Positions 12,301-24,700 of a stretch of 64,000 nucleotides of DNA are shown piece after piece (positions within the stretch are counted from its first letter, which is position 1; each line of letters starts with the position of its first letter). The notes under the pieces are model-generated. The model was given only the letters and a program-made list of their open reading frames with translations, was not told the origin of the DNA and searched no databases. The stretch is from contig OZ014412.1 in assembly GCA_963965975.1 (NCBI GenBank), positions 11,017,849 through 11,081,848 on the forward strand, given 5' to 3'. The DNA comes from Xestospongia bergquistia. Its lineage: Eukaryota > Porifera > Demospongiae > Haplosclerida > Petrosiidae. The position numbers were made by a program, and so were the translations under genes.

Positions 12301-12867
12301 GCCCAAAGTGCTAATCACTAACTTGTGGTGTATTATATCTAATAAGAACAGTTGTACCTTTAGCTACTATAGCATCTTGTCCAACATCAATAGTGACATT
12401 AGGAGGTATTTCTATTTCAGGACTGAGTGGTATGTTAGTAGCAGGTGGTTTAGAGTGATGAGTAATCAGTGGAACAACTGGAAACAATAAAGACAAAAAC
12501 TCATAAAAATTAGAATGAGGAAACTTTGTAGTGACCTGCATCTATTTACAAATGATAATCACTTAGGTCACTTACGTTCAACTTCTTGGAGTACATATAG
12601 CGTCATTAAAACAGATTCATTTTTAACTTTATTATAAGCTTGACAGGAGTAGTTACCATTATTATTTCCTCTCAAATCTTTGATTGTAATCACACTTGTA
12701 GTAGGAATATAGTTTGTAAGAAAACCATTAGACTCCTGTGATAATACAATTGTTACTCTGCTTGTGTTCAATAAGAGTTGTCCATTTTTTCTCCATAAAA
12801 TATTCATATATTTTGTTGTTTAAAATATTATAAACTGGTTGCCTCTTAAAATAATAAATAATGACAT

Positions 12868-13200
12868 TCATCAAAGAATTGAGGTCCCGAACACTGTCTT
12901 GTTACCCTTCGACTCACTACAAGTCGAAGATCTTGTGGAAGTTTACTCATCAATTTGGAGGACAAGAGACTACCATACCATGATGGTGTATTCCAAGACA
13001 CTTTAAGCCTTAGCGTTTGTCTTCTCTTGCAAGGTCGTTTTCAGTTGTCGTAGCTTCGAGAGAGAGGGCTCAGTGGCACTTGCAGCTTTGTTGACCTGAG
13101 AGATAATTTTAGTAGCTGAAGATCTGTGACCAGCTCATATTCTCTTTTTCCTTGAAAGTTCTGCCATAATTATCCGGTCCAGTGGACCATGTAAGATACT
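12868..13200 (-). mobile_element. BEL/Pao-like gag fragment
   Basis: This stretch is less AT-rich than its surroundings. On the minus strand it reads MAELSRKKR near 13166, a charged helix (LSKLRQLKTTLQEKTN), and after a deletion WYGSLLSSKLMSKLPQDL, which resembles the gag/pre-protease region of BEL/Pao elements. Stops and a deletion show it is dead. A duplicated Ig exon piece lies on both sides (12726-12866 and 13361-13505), so insertion and local duplication are linked. Confidence 0.5.
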
Positions 13201-14344
13201 TCAGTTATTAAAGAGAAAAAGAACACATCAAATCTCAACATGTGTTCACTTGTTATTATTCACTTAATCAAATTTTACAAAATTAATAACTAGTCAGTGA
13301 TAATTTAGGAATTAATAACTAGTCAGTGATATAAATAGCTTTAAATCACCAATAAAAACAATTAGACTCCTGTGATGATATAATTGTTACTCTGCTTGTG
13401 TTCAATAAGAGTTGTCCATTTCTTCTCCATAAAATATTCATATATTTTGTTGTTTAAAATATTATAAACTGGTTGCCTCTTAAAATAATAAATAATGAAT
13501 TAACCAAAACAAACTTACCATAAACAATGAGTGTAGAGTTAACTGAATCATTACCATAAGCATTGATGACTCGGCATTCATATATACCAGTATCTTCTGC
13601 AACAACAAGATCCAACCTTAGAATACTAGCATCTAAATCACCACATAAAAGTTGCAAACCATCTTTGTACCATTTCAAATGTAGAGGAGGACTACCCTAA
13701 TAAAATCATGCAATTGTTTAATATTTTAAAGAGCAGACAAACTAACCACTAACCTTTTTACATCTAATAAGAACAGTTATACTATTAGCTACTATAGCAT
13801 CTTGTCCAACATCAATAGTAACATTAGGAGGCATTTGTGTTCCAGGACAAAGTGGTATATTAGTAGCAGGTGGTTTAAAGTGATGAGCAATCAGTGGAGC
13901 AATTGAAAAAGCTAAAGACAGAGACATTTCAAAGTTTAAATATTGAGGTTAATAGCAGTAATTAAAAGTAAGCAAATTAAATTAGTCAGAATTTCAATTG
14001 TCTATAGAATGGGTTTTGTATTGTTATTACTAGACAATGAAATGTGATACAGTTAAATTTGCTAATAATATACACTTTGATCATTAAATATAGTGGCCAT
14101 TTACCATTTAAGCCAGACCCAAAATGAGATCCTGAGTATATACCTGAACCAGTTTCAGAGCCTACATAAAATAGTGTATACTCATCAAATAAAATGTACA
14201 CAAAATTAAATATTGCTTAAAAAAGGTTTTTTTCATTTTTTTCAAGTGGTTCCATAATTACACTTGCACCAATCATTACCAAAAGTGAATTAGCACTATG
14301 AATTAAATTTAATTGTAGACATTTGCTTCCAACAGTATTAACTA

Positions 14345-14585
14345 TTATTATTATTATTAGTAATATATTATAATTAATAATAATTATTGCAAAATATATA
14401 TAGATCCTTTATGATAAGTACATGAATTAAGAAAGCAGAAATAAGTGAAATTAGTAAAGTCAGTATTAAAATTATTATTATTATTATTATTATTATCATT
14501 ACTATTATTATTATTATATAATTAGATTAATATACATAGCAACAATATTATTATTATTATTATTATTATTATATTATTAGTTGAG
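14345..14585. repeat. ATT/TTA microsatellite tract
   Basis: Interrupted (TTA)n/(ATT)n blocks. The sequence around them (aaagcagaaataagtgaaattagtaaagtcagtatt) recurs at 14615-14660 and near 29820, so the tract belongs to the block duplicated between 13.7-14.7 and 28.7-29.9 kb. Confidence 0.85.
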
Positions 14586-14692
14586 CTATTAAACGATCAA
14601 TTTATTTAAATACATGAATTAAAAAAGCAGAATTAAGTGAAATTAGTAAAGTCAGTATTAATATTATTATTATGTTTTTTATTATATCAAGG

Positions 14693-15823
14693 AGGCGATT
14701 TCCTCTTTTGACATATCCATGTACGAGTCTGTATCTGATTTGGTTGATGCTCCCTTGTCTGACTGGTCTTGGCAGAAGGCTTCTTTGTCAATCTCACTTG
14801 GTGGTTTTGGTATTTGTCAAGCATCTTTTCATGCCCCAGCGACTTTTGTTAGCTCTTGGGTTCAATCAACTGATCTCATAATTGGAATTTTTAACTGTGT
14901 GATTCTATCTTCTCCTCATCTCTTCTCAGCTTTAGAGTTATTATCTGCTTCTGCTAACAGACTGGAGTTGTCCTCTTTGGACAACATTGACTCTCCTATC
15001 CGTCAACACTATTTGTCCAGAATTATTGACCAGGCATCCTTTAATATCCTGACTGACACAGCTCCAGACACTCTGTCAAAGGCTTTGGCTTTGTCATCTT
15101 CTGTTCATCATGCTGGAGATTGGCTGAAGGTAGTGCCTTCGAGGGTTTTGGTCTGCGTATTCAAGATCGTGGCTTTCAATTGTGTTTATGGTTTTGGCTG
15201 GGTGTTCAAATGTGTCAGGAGGGGTCGACTTGCCCTGTTTGTCAGGTGGTGACTGATGGCTTTGGTGACCATCACGTTGGTTGTAGAGGCAATGGGGACC
15301 TCATTCATCAACATAACTCCCTCAGAGATACCACTTTTTCTGCTGCCCTATCAGCTGTTTTAGCTCCTAGGAAAGAGGTTCCATCTCTACTATCATCATC
15401 CAGCTCTCATCCAGCTGATATCTTCTTCCCTTGTTGGAAGCGGGGGAAACCTACTGCATTTGATGTCACTGTTATCTCTCCCCTTCAGCAGCTTACAATT
15501 CAAGGTGCCTCTGTTACTCCTGGTTATGTGATCGCTGTCGGAGAGGATAGAAAGTTCCGTATACATCTGGAAAACTGTTTAGCTGCTGGTGTCTCCTTTG
15601 TCCGTCTTGTGGTTGAGTCACTGGGGTGATGGAGCGATGAAGCAATCGGTACCCTCAGGCTGATTGTCAAACAACAAGCACAATGTATTGGTCTCCCACC
15701 ATCTCATTCAATCAATCATCTCTTTCGACGCCTCTCTATTGTTCTTTGGCATGGGAACGCCTGCATGTGGACGTCCCGCATGCCCATCCATTTGCCATCT
15801 GAGGATGGGATTGAATGATTAAT
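14693..15823 (+). mobile_element. 3' end of a LINE with zinc knuckle and restriction-like endonuclease
   Basis: A GC-richer island with two overlapping reading frames (14719-15120s, then 15120-15629). The first gives a helical post-RT segment. The second has CPVC...H..C near 15235-15300 and then PADIFFPCWKRGKPTAFDVT, matching the PD-(D/E)xK restriction-like endonuclease at the C-terminus of early-branching LINEs. A one-base deletion near 15155 separates the frames. The 3' end near 15823 runs into an (ATT)n tail. Upstream RT is missing, so this is a 5'-truncated dead copy. The exact LINE clade is not assigned. Confidence 0.7.
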
Positions 15824-15829
15824 TTATTT

Positions 15830-15871
15830 CATTATATTATTATATTATATTAGTATAGTAATATTATAATA

Positions 15872-15902
<31 letters not shown>

Positions 15903-16019
15903 AAATAATAATAATTGTAATAATATTATTACTATAATTATTATTATTACTATCATTATTATTATTATTATTTTTATTATATTTTTGTTATATAATTATA
16001 TTAATATCCATAACAACAA

Positions 16020-16060
<41 letters not shown>

Positions 16061-16065
16061 TAGTT
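15830..16065. repeat. AT/ATT microsatellite after the LINE end
   Basis: (AT)n then (ATT)n/(TTA)n runs. They follow the LINE 3' end directly and may partly derive from its tail; the distal part matches the tract at 29715-29910. Confidence 0.85.
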
Positions 16066-16380
16066 GAACTATTAAACGATCAATCGGAATCATTAGTAAT
16101 CATATCAGTATATATTGATAATGCTTTAATGTACTTTGTAGACATGTATCAACTCAAGTGACCATCAATTAGTTAAAATAATTAAGTAATCTATATTGAC
16201 AGAGATACTGTTTTTGATGTACATTTGGCTGGGTATAAATTACTTATTTTTTTAAAATGCTTACTATAGTAGCAAATTTGTTCTCTTTAACTACCTATTA
16301 ATAGAAAAAATATGAGAGGTCCAAGAATCAATAGTAACATTAAGAGGTATTTGTGTACCAGGACTAAGTGGTATGAACTA
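16065..16380 (-). pseudogene. Ig half-exon remnant
   Basis: Homologous to 29930-30190. Near 16320-16375 the minus strand keeps only IPLSPGTQIPLNVTIDS of an Ig first-half exon, without its acceptor or the Cys strand. Copied debris rather than an exon. Confidence 0.5.
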
Positions 16381-16382
16381 AA

Positions 16383-16525
16383 AATACTAGCACCATAGCT
16401 GTCATTGGAGAATCACTAACTTTTACTAAGAAGTTGGAAAGTATTGGACCTTTTGTCAATTAGAGTGCAAAGTAGATGCACTATAAACGGCAAAGCTTTT
16501 CCCTTTGGTCGAAGAGAAATGCTTT
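16383..16525. mobile_element. Internal fragment of the TTAA-type MITE
   Basis: The block beginning agctgtcattggagaatcac and ending gaagagaaatgc matches 38693-38825 inside the MITE at 38289-38900. Both termini are missing here. Confidence 0.6.
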
Positions 16526-16679
16526 TGAGTACTTTCAAAGGGCTATACATACAGTGGTTGTATAAATAATTGGAAGTGAACAGCAATAAAGCAAAGTATA
16601 CCCATGTTTGATGTGTGTTATAAAACCTTCCATGAAACCAGGTTCTTATCAAGTGTATATCTTGCTGGAACATACTGAA

Positions 16680-19090
16680 CGAGATCTAACCAGTATATGT
16701 GAAGCTACATATCAATGTGTTGCAGGGTTTGTATTTAAATGAATTTTTATGTCTTCTCATTTCTTAAACTAGGAAATTTGATTCTTGATCACACATGTCA
16801 ATTGTATTGCATACACTTATGGCCATGTGTCTCACAAATTTTCCTACTGGTACTGCTACTTCTGCTTCTAATAGTGATGACGATGATGTAGTAGCAAGTA
16901 ACATTGCTAATATACCAGTGAAAACTACCTCATAAAAGAGAATGGAGCAATTTGATTCCATACGTGTAGATTGGTATGAACATGTATTGACATTTTTGAA
17001 TTTTGGATATCGTTCTTATTGAATGAATCCACTCTCTACTGGAAAGAAAGTAATAAGCCAGTTCCTTTTTAACCAATAGTTTGACACAGTTAAAGAACAT
17101 GATAACTGAGTTTAAAAAATGTTTTGAAGTCTCACTAGAAGAAGCACGAGAAATTGAAGGAACTCGTAATGAACATCATTCCCTATAATGGTTTATAAGG
17201 ATGGTGCTACAGATTGACTGCACCAACGTTTGGAGAAATATATCATAGAAAACACTATATTTTCAGATGCTCTAGTTCTTTGCCTTATTAGTGAACATTG
17301 ATTTATAACATCTGCAACTATGTGGGAGACTGTAATGCATTACAACTTTATTTAGAACATAAAATTAACAATGGACACACTGAACATACTACAGGCTCAC
17401 ATAACTTCCACATATCTATTAATATCCTTTTCTTGGTACCACCCTTGATGTGATTTTTCTAATGTCATGCAGTGAACTATACGGACTCGTTGAGATAAAA
17501 TGTCCCTATTCTTATAGAGAAAGAATACCACTGAGTGCTACAAGTAGTGATTCCATTGACACTGTGAGTAATGAGGTATTTTATATTGAAAAGATAAATG
17601 GATGGATGGATAACAGATGGATTGATATTTGGACAGATGGATGTATATTATAAACAAGCATAAAGAGTTAAATGAATGGCTTGACCTATAAATGATATGA
17701 CACCTTCAGTATTCCAGGACTAACAAGGAACATTACTTGATAACTTGTCGAGCATATACGTGGTCATCAGCAGGTATCCAAGTTCTTCCTCAGCTCTTAT
17801 ATTACTACAGTCCACAGGAGAACTCATAAGTGAAGAGTAACTCCTTTAGATTCTTTCTTTAGAAATCGGAATCAATGTCAACTAAAATCATCAAAAATTA
17901 ATTTAAGTAAACAGTTAAGCAGGAGACTATTGATCTATTAATGACCATATTATTTAGCATTGATGATATCATAATAAGAAATATTAAATATCGTCGGTAT
18001 TTTATTAATTGAAGCATTCTCATTAACTTTGGATACTACTTAAGACAACCATATAATTCCTGGAAATGCCACAGAAACCCAAAAAGAAATAATGTAGATA
18101 GAAAGCTAGAAACACAGACAAACAGAACAATAATGTTATAACTTAAAATCTTAAATTCACCTTAATCTTACACTGTTTAATAATTTCCTTAGCAGACTGT
18201 CATAATGAGCTAATGCATGGGTTGTCATGGTGACAATACTTTAAAAATACATAAGTGTTTCTAATGCATGATACAGTTTATTTACATGTAAGTTATTAAA
18301 GTTCATTTAATGAGACTGTATGTGTCCTACTACTATAGAAGACATATAGTACACAGTGCTGAGTGTATGACATGTAAATAATATATCTAAAACTATTCGT
18401 TAAATATCAGGATGATAGTAAAACTTCTCAAACAAGTCCAAAGTAAGAATGAACACATTCTGCATAGTAGTCACAATATCAAGGGCATAATACTTTGTTG
18501 AAACAGTTGGATGAGGCAAACAGTTCGCTATAAGAAATCTAATATAAAAGGTTGTTTAAGTAGATAGAAAGTAAGGATTTTGTTTAAGGAATGTATTAAC
18601 AATGTAGTTAAATATATCATTCACATATATAAATTGTGTTCAGCTGCAGGTACTTTTGTTTGACTACTCTTTATATGTATGGGTGCTCATACTTGTAATC
18701 CTCTATTGAGAACGTTTGAGATGTATTAACAGCCATCCCTACATTTAATGTATATTTTTAGAAATTTTTATGGACTATCTCAGTTATCTCTTTATGTCAT
18801 GGGTAACCTCTCATACTGTGATAGCAACTCTTTATCCTCCTGGAATGGATTTCCACAAATTGTTGATTCTTGTTTTGGTGGGGATTGACTGATATGCTCA
18901 AACGTCTCTCTATTGTGGATTCTGAAATGTATTTTAAAGATCTTGGTTGGGGTAATATATTACTTATGTAAATTTATTTTCCTTATTGATTCAACTCTGA
19001 GCATTTTCAAAGACAACAATAAAGAATTAATAAGATTGTAAACAACTTTAGATCTAATAAAAGGGTTCAATAAAAAGTAAACATTACAAC
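16680..19090. other. No gene seen; 3' flank of unit 2
   Basis: 2.4 kb without a supportable exon. The stretch 17550-18500 aligns with 40790-42150 downstream of unit 3 (shared runs around the 'atggataacagatg' motif and the 'cagttaagcaggagactattgat' region), so it is duplicated flank. Confidence 0.45.
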
Positions 19091-19156
19091 TGTACTAATA
19101 AAACTATCTAATATTATTTATATATCATTAAAAATGACAATTAGCAAACTTGTTTA

Positions 19157-19663
19157 TTAATCCTGAATGATAGACACACTTTGTGACTGATACTGTTTCT
19201 CTTCTTCAGCTTCCAACGTTTTCTTTTCATTTTTATCTTCAGTAAATGTTGTCTCAGCAGACATAACAACTTCTATTTTTGATTCTGTCTTTACAGTCTC
19301 TAGAGCTGCCTCAGTAACTTTCTCCTCACGTTGCCTGATAGTTGATTGTAAACTGCCTGTAATACCAGAGACAAGTTTTTTTTGCTTAGTGAAGAATGCA
19401 GATGATGTAAAATCTTTGCTTGTATCGCTAACGAACCATCCCTTCCAAGTATTCCTAACTTCTTTGGAACGAAGACAATGCATTATAAAGATGAACAGAC
19501 CATGAAAAGCAGTGATAATCACAAACAATGCAGCAAAGAGATCTCGTACTGTCTTATTGGTATGAATATCTTGAGTAGCTAACAATCCAATACCCCATCC
19601 CAGACCAAGCAAAATAGACAACGTTACAGTTATAATAAGTTGTTGTCGGACAAATTTTATGAT
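19157..19663 (-). pseudogene. Orphan copy of TM6-TM7 and cytoplasmic tail
   Basis: A 3'-terminal fragment of the adhesion GPCR last exon: LGLGWGIGLLATQDIHTNKT (TM6), LFVIITAFHGLFIFIMHCLR (TM7), then a 90-residue acidic tail ending at a stop at 19157. It parallels 20461-20975. Similarity stops at about 19663, inside the loop before TM6, with no acceptor site. The frame is fully open over 154 residues despite having no upstream receptor. The 3' flank (18975-19156) is also copied. Confidence 0.75.
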
Positions 19664-20460
19664 AAATAATGATGAGTAATAGATGAAGAAATTTTCAAGT
19701 GTGTAGATGTAACAACAGGAGCACTCCTGATAATTACTCAGCTGATAACATTATTGTAACATATTGTTCTCAATGATAATAAACTGTCATATAATTTCTG
19801 ACAGCCCAATGTAGGAATGGCAGTATTGACATCCCTACATAGTAGCTATTATCAAAGATATGATGTTTTGTTGCTATAGTTTTATGAGACAAACAGTTCC
19901 ATAAGGGATCTAATGTAAAAGACTCTTTCATCATTAGATAGAAAGTTTTCATTATCATCATTCATACCTTTAATAATTAAATGAATTACTTTAGTTGATT
20001 TGTTTAAAGTATGTACTGACATGCTGTAAAAATATCTTTCAAATAGTGTTCATGTACTTCTATGTGGCTACTATATAGTGATGTCCATATTCCCACTCTT
20101 ATGTTGGGCTTGTTTGAGATGTTTTACTGCTATCATTATATTTAATCATTTTTAAAAATTTTATTTGCTTATAATAATTCTGAATTTGTTTCACTTCAAA
20201 AACTACTAGATTATTGTTAATGAGTGTTGTTAAATGCATCAACAGCTAATACAGTTTAATAGTTTACTTGTGTAAATTTATTATTCTTATTGATTCAACT
20301 CTGAGCATTTTCAAAGACAATAACAAAATATTAATAAGATTAACAAATGACTTCAGCTCTAGTAAAAGGGTTCAATAAAAAGTAAACACTACAGCTGTTC
20401 TAATAATACTATATATCTATTTTATTATATCATAAAAATGACAGTTAGCAAACTTGTTTA

Positions 20461-21744
20461 TTAATCCTGAGTGATAGACACACTTTGTGACTGATATTGT
20501 TTCTCTTCTTCAGCTTCCAACATTTTCTTTTCATTTTTATCTTCGGTGAATGTTGTCTCAGCAGACATAACAACTTCTATCTTTGATTCTGTCTTCATAC
20601 TCTCTAGAGCTGTCTCAGTAACATTCTCCTCATGTTGCCTGATAGTTGATTGTAAACTGCCTCTAATACCAGAGACATGTTTATTTTGTTTAGTGAAAAA
20701 TGCAGACAATGTGAGTTCATTGAAATCTTTGCCTGTAACACCAAAGAACCATCGCTTCCAAGTGTTCCTAACTTCTTTGGAACGAAGACAATGCATTATA
20801 AAAATAAACAGACCATGAAAAGCAGTGATAATCACAAACAATGCAGCAAAGAGATCTCGTACTGTCTTATTGGTATGAATATCTTGAGTAGCTAACAATC
20901 CAATACCCCATCCCAGACCAAGCAAAATAGACAACGTTACAGTTATAATAAGTTGTTGACGAACAAATGTTATGTTGCTATTGTCCTTTGTTTTGATAGT
21001 TGACTGGAAGCTTTTTCTTAGAAGAGAAACAATAATGATGATGAACACCACCCAATTAAACAAATATATAATCAGAAATGGAACTATCATACCAATATAG
21101 TATGGCTCATTAAAGACACGACAACTATATAATAATAAAATGTACACATTTTATATACAAACATAACAAATGTACTTACAAATGATCACTTAAATAATTT
21201 TCATAATTGGGAGCAAAACAGAACAAGACAACGAACAAAGGAGTAACTAAAAGTAAGAAATAGTTATATAGTACATTATGTCAATGATATTAAGTACTTA
21301 CTCCATGATGATATGGTAGCTTTTAAAACAAAATGATGAATTTTTCTTCCAAGAACAATAACTAAATTCATATATAAATTGATAGCCTCAGCAGCCATGA
21401 TCATGAAAGTTGCTAAAAAGAAATATTGCAATACAACAGCTGTAACAACACAGAGTCCAGGGATAGTACGACTGTGGACAGCAAAAATAAAGGCAATATA
21501 GAGACCCGTTAATGCAAAACACAAGTTTAGAAGAAGCTGTCCATGATCAGAAGTGCGTAGTTTCCTATCAGGACAACATAATATAGTGAGTATAAATTAA
21601 TAACATACTTGTTAGCAAAGTAAAAGAGATGATAGTAATAGTCAGACAAAAGATGGAGATAATGATACCAATGTAAGTCACAGAATCTAATAACAATGTC
21701 AGTTCAGTTTGTTCCATTGGTTCATTAATAACAGGAGATACATC
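20461..21744 (-). CDS. Unit 2: class B2-type 7TM region and cytoplasmic tail, TM1 frameshifted
   Basis: Exons 21609-21744 (TM1), 21302-21564 (TM2-TM4: KLRTSDHGQLLLNLCF, VVLQYFFLATFMIMAAEA), 21180-21246 (extracellular loop 2) and 20461-21124 (TM5-TM7 and tail). The TM6 motif LGLGWGIGLL and the acidic C-terminal tail of about 90 residues are clear. TM1's exon is two bases longer than in unit 3 (gtaaaagag against gtaagag), so it leaves in phase 1 while TM2 requires phase 2. The intron after TM1 is about 44 bp. Confidence 0.82.
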
Positions 21745-24700
21745 CTATAAATCATAATAATAAATAACAATATTAATTCTACCATTACTTACCATTAATA
21801 TAGCAAAGTTAGTAAGATGATTACATTCACATAGAATTTCTGTTTTATTATTAGTAGTGTTATGACATCCTTTATTAGACCAGTCTCCATATTCATCTAA
21901 CAGGAAAAGTTATCCTAAAACAGTAACTACTTCAACTTACTGTCTAAAGATTGATTCCAGAATGAACATTGTGGAGATGACCCATTTAAATTCTATAGGG
22001 AAATTAGAATAACTAGTACCAAATACATACCACAATATTTACTGGATTAATCAGGAAACTAAGACCTACTGGAGGATCCAGTTCATTTATTCTATCTGTT
22101 CCTACAACAGTAGTTGAGATGATGACACTACCAATCTCAAGAAAATTATTATTTCTTCTCAAGAATAGAGAGTCAGTAGTAAAGACTGAATGAGTGATTC
22201 TAGTATTATTAGTAATATTTGGAACTGTACTCAGTAAATTGTGTGGTAAACTGATAGATGCAGTATGTTGTTGACTAGTTGTACCAAATACTAAATCATT
22301 AGAGTTAAGTGTTTGATTTCCATCTGAATATCCTCTATAATTTACACTGAATGTTTGACCAGATTGTGTAAATTCTACAATATCCACTTGTTGTACAGAT
22401 ACAGCAAATGATTGTTGTGTTATAATAACTGGTTCAGAAATATTAGTAATTGGTATACTCTCTACAACTGACTCAATAGCTTCTAACATTCTATATATAA
22501 AATATTGATATCTGATAATATACAAAGCTAACTGACTTAGCTGATGTGTTAGATTTTTCTTGGCTAATCTGTAAAGTTTCTTGATTGACATTTAAAATAT
22601 TATCAACTACTTCAACAAAGGTAGTAGACAACTACAAATAAAACAACAAATAGTTTGTAAGAAATATTTCAAAGAAGGTCTTACTGTCAAATTTCCTGAT
22701 ACATCTTGTGTAGCAGTTATTAGGACACTCACACTTGCTATCACTTCAGTAGAACCTAATCTACTGCTATTACTGGTGAGGTTCTCCAATTGTTTTACTT
22801 TCCTTTCAACTGGTGCCTACACAAATGTAATAGTTTTAATCAATATCACATTTGAACAAGTATGGCTAACATTTCTTAGGCCACATATTTCACGAGTTAG
22901 ATCACTGAAACTACAAGCTGCTACATTTGGTTCAGTCCACATAGCTCCACTGGTGAAGTCTCCTCCACAATATCTAGTAGCTTGAAGTATGCCTTCTCCT
23001 TCTAAATTCTCATTACCACAAGGACAGCTTTTGTTCGCTTGTACTCCAATGTTAGTTTCAGGCCACAAAATAGTGATATTAAGATCTTGTCTACCAGAAA
23101 GTGATGGTATCATAGTATTGGTAGCAGGACAACCATCTTGATGAAGTTATAGATACTCAATTTATTTTAATTATGTTGACATACCAAATCTGTCCACTTT
23201 ATCTAATGAAATATTAACATTGATTTGTATATTTAGTGCAGCCAATTGTTGTTGTACTCCACCTCTGAGTTGTTCAGTAGCTTCATTCTTTGTTACCAAA
23301 GTAACAACAATAGGAATAGTATTAAGTTGTGCAGTGTAACTGTAATTTAAAGAGAGGAATACTACGTCATTGACTTAAAGATACACACTTACTTAATATT
23401 ACTTGAGTCAAGTTGTAGGAATAAAAAGAAAGTATTTGAATTGTTTGGTAAACTGTTACCAGAAAGTAAACTGTTACTCTACAAAATGAATTGTAACATA
23501 AAGATCTTTATATTAATGGACAGTACCTGATGAATAATACTCTGGATTATCTCCAATACAGTTTTATTGTTTGTCTGGTAATCATCTGATATTTGTATCT
23601 CAGCTTTATATTGAACAACATCTATATTGAATATTAAATCATTAATAAAACACCTATATTTTATCTTAATTAATAACTGAAATATTTAATATAACACTTG
23701 AAGAGTTTACTGAGATAATCCTTCCTCTAATGATACTCTTAGCTTCACAGTGATAGAATCCTCTATCATTTAAACTCAGTTCAATAAACATCAATACAGA
23801 AGGATCATTGTTGTCATTAAAAATTAGTACATCATCTTTATACCACAAAATAGTAGGAATAGGATTACCAATAGCTCTACAAGTAAGGTTAACAGTGGAA
23901 TAAAGACTCCCTGAAGTATTTCTAGGTGGTTGTGTAATTTCTGGTAAAATGTAGATTACCACAACTATATAATTAAACATAATGTAACACAGTATGCATT
24001 GCTATATATAAAGTTACCTTGTTCACAATTAATACCAGTATATCCACTAGAACAATCACACACATATCCATTACTCAAACTATGACATATACCATGCTCA
24101 CCACAAGGAGAATTCAAACAGTAGTTTGTTGGTAAAGCTAAAAATAGACAATTACAAATGAAAATCATTTAAGTTACTTACGTTCAACTACTTGAAGTAC
24201 ATATGGTGTCATCAAAGCAGTTCCAGGTTTAATTTTATTATCAACTTGACAGGAGTAGTTACCATTATCATTTCCTCTCAAATCTTTTATTGTAATCACA
24301 CTTGTAGTAGGAATATAGTTTGTGTGAAAACCATTAGACTCCTGTGATGATACAATTGTTACTCTGCTTGTATTCAATAAGAGTTGTCCATTTTTTCTCC
24401 ATAAAATTACAGGCTGTGGAATACCATCAGCAGTACAGTTGAGGGACACATTTTCTCCTCTATTTTTCATAACAAATGTTCCAGTATTGTTTAATATGAC
24501 TGCATTAACTAAAACAAACAAGATAGTAAACTGAACTCTCCAAATTGTATCAGTAATTTTTGTATGTCTAATGAATTAGTACATATATGTATATTTTGTT
24601 GTTTAAATTATTATAAACTGGTTGTCTCTCAGACTATTAAATGATGAATTGACCACAACTAACTCACCATAAACACTGAGTGTAGAGTTAACTGAATCAT

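Larger units (their letters stand above)
11617..14010 (-). pseudogene. Broken Ig/SRCR gene fragment
   Basis: From high to low coordinate: Ig second- and first-half exons (13742-13927, 13505-13696), a duplicated Ig single exon (12568-12807, partly repeated near 13361-13450), another Ig first half (12311-12530), then two SRCR domains. The first SRCR (about 12222-12300 plus 12013-12176) has a TAG where the conserved Trp of the DxGWN motif belongs. The second (11785-11964 and 11617-11735) is open and ends at a stop at 11617-11619. A retrotransposon piece sits at 12868-13200. This looks like a fourth receptor copy that was scrambled, with the Ig part joined to an SRCR gene by deletion near 12305. 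Whether the SRCR end is still expressed cannot be told from sequence. Confidence 0.6.
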
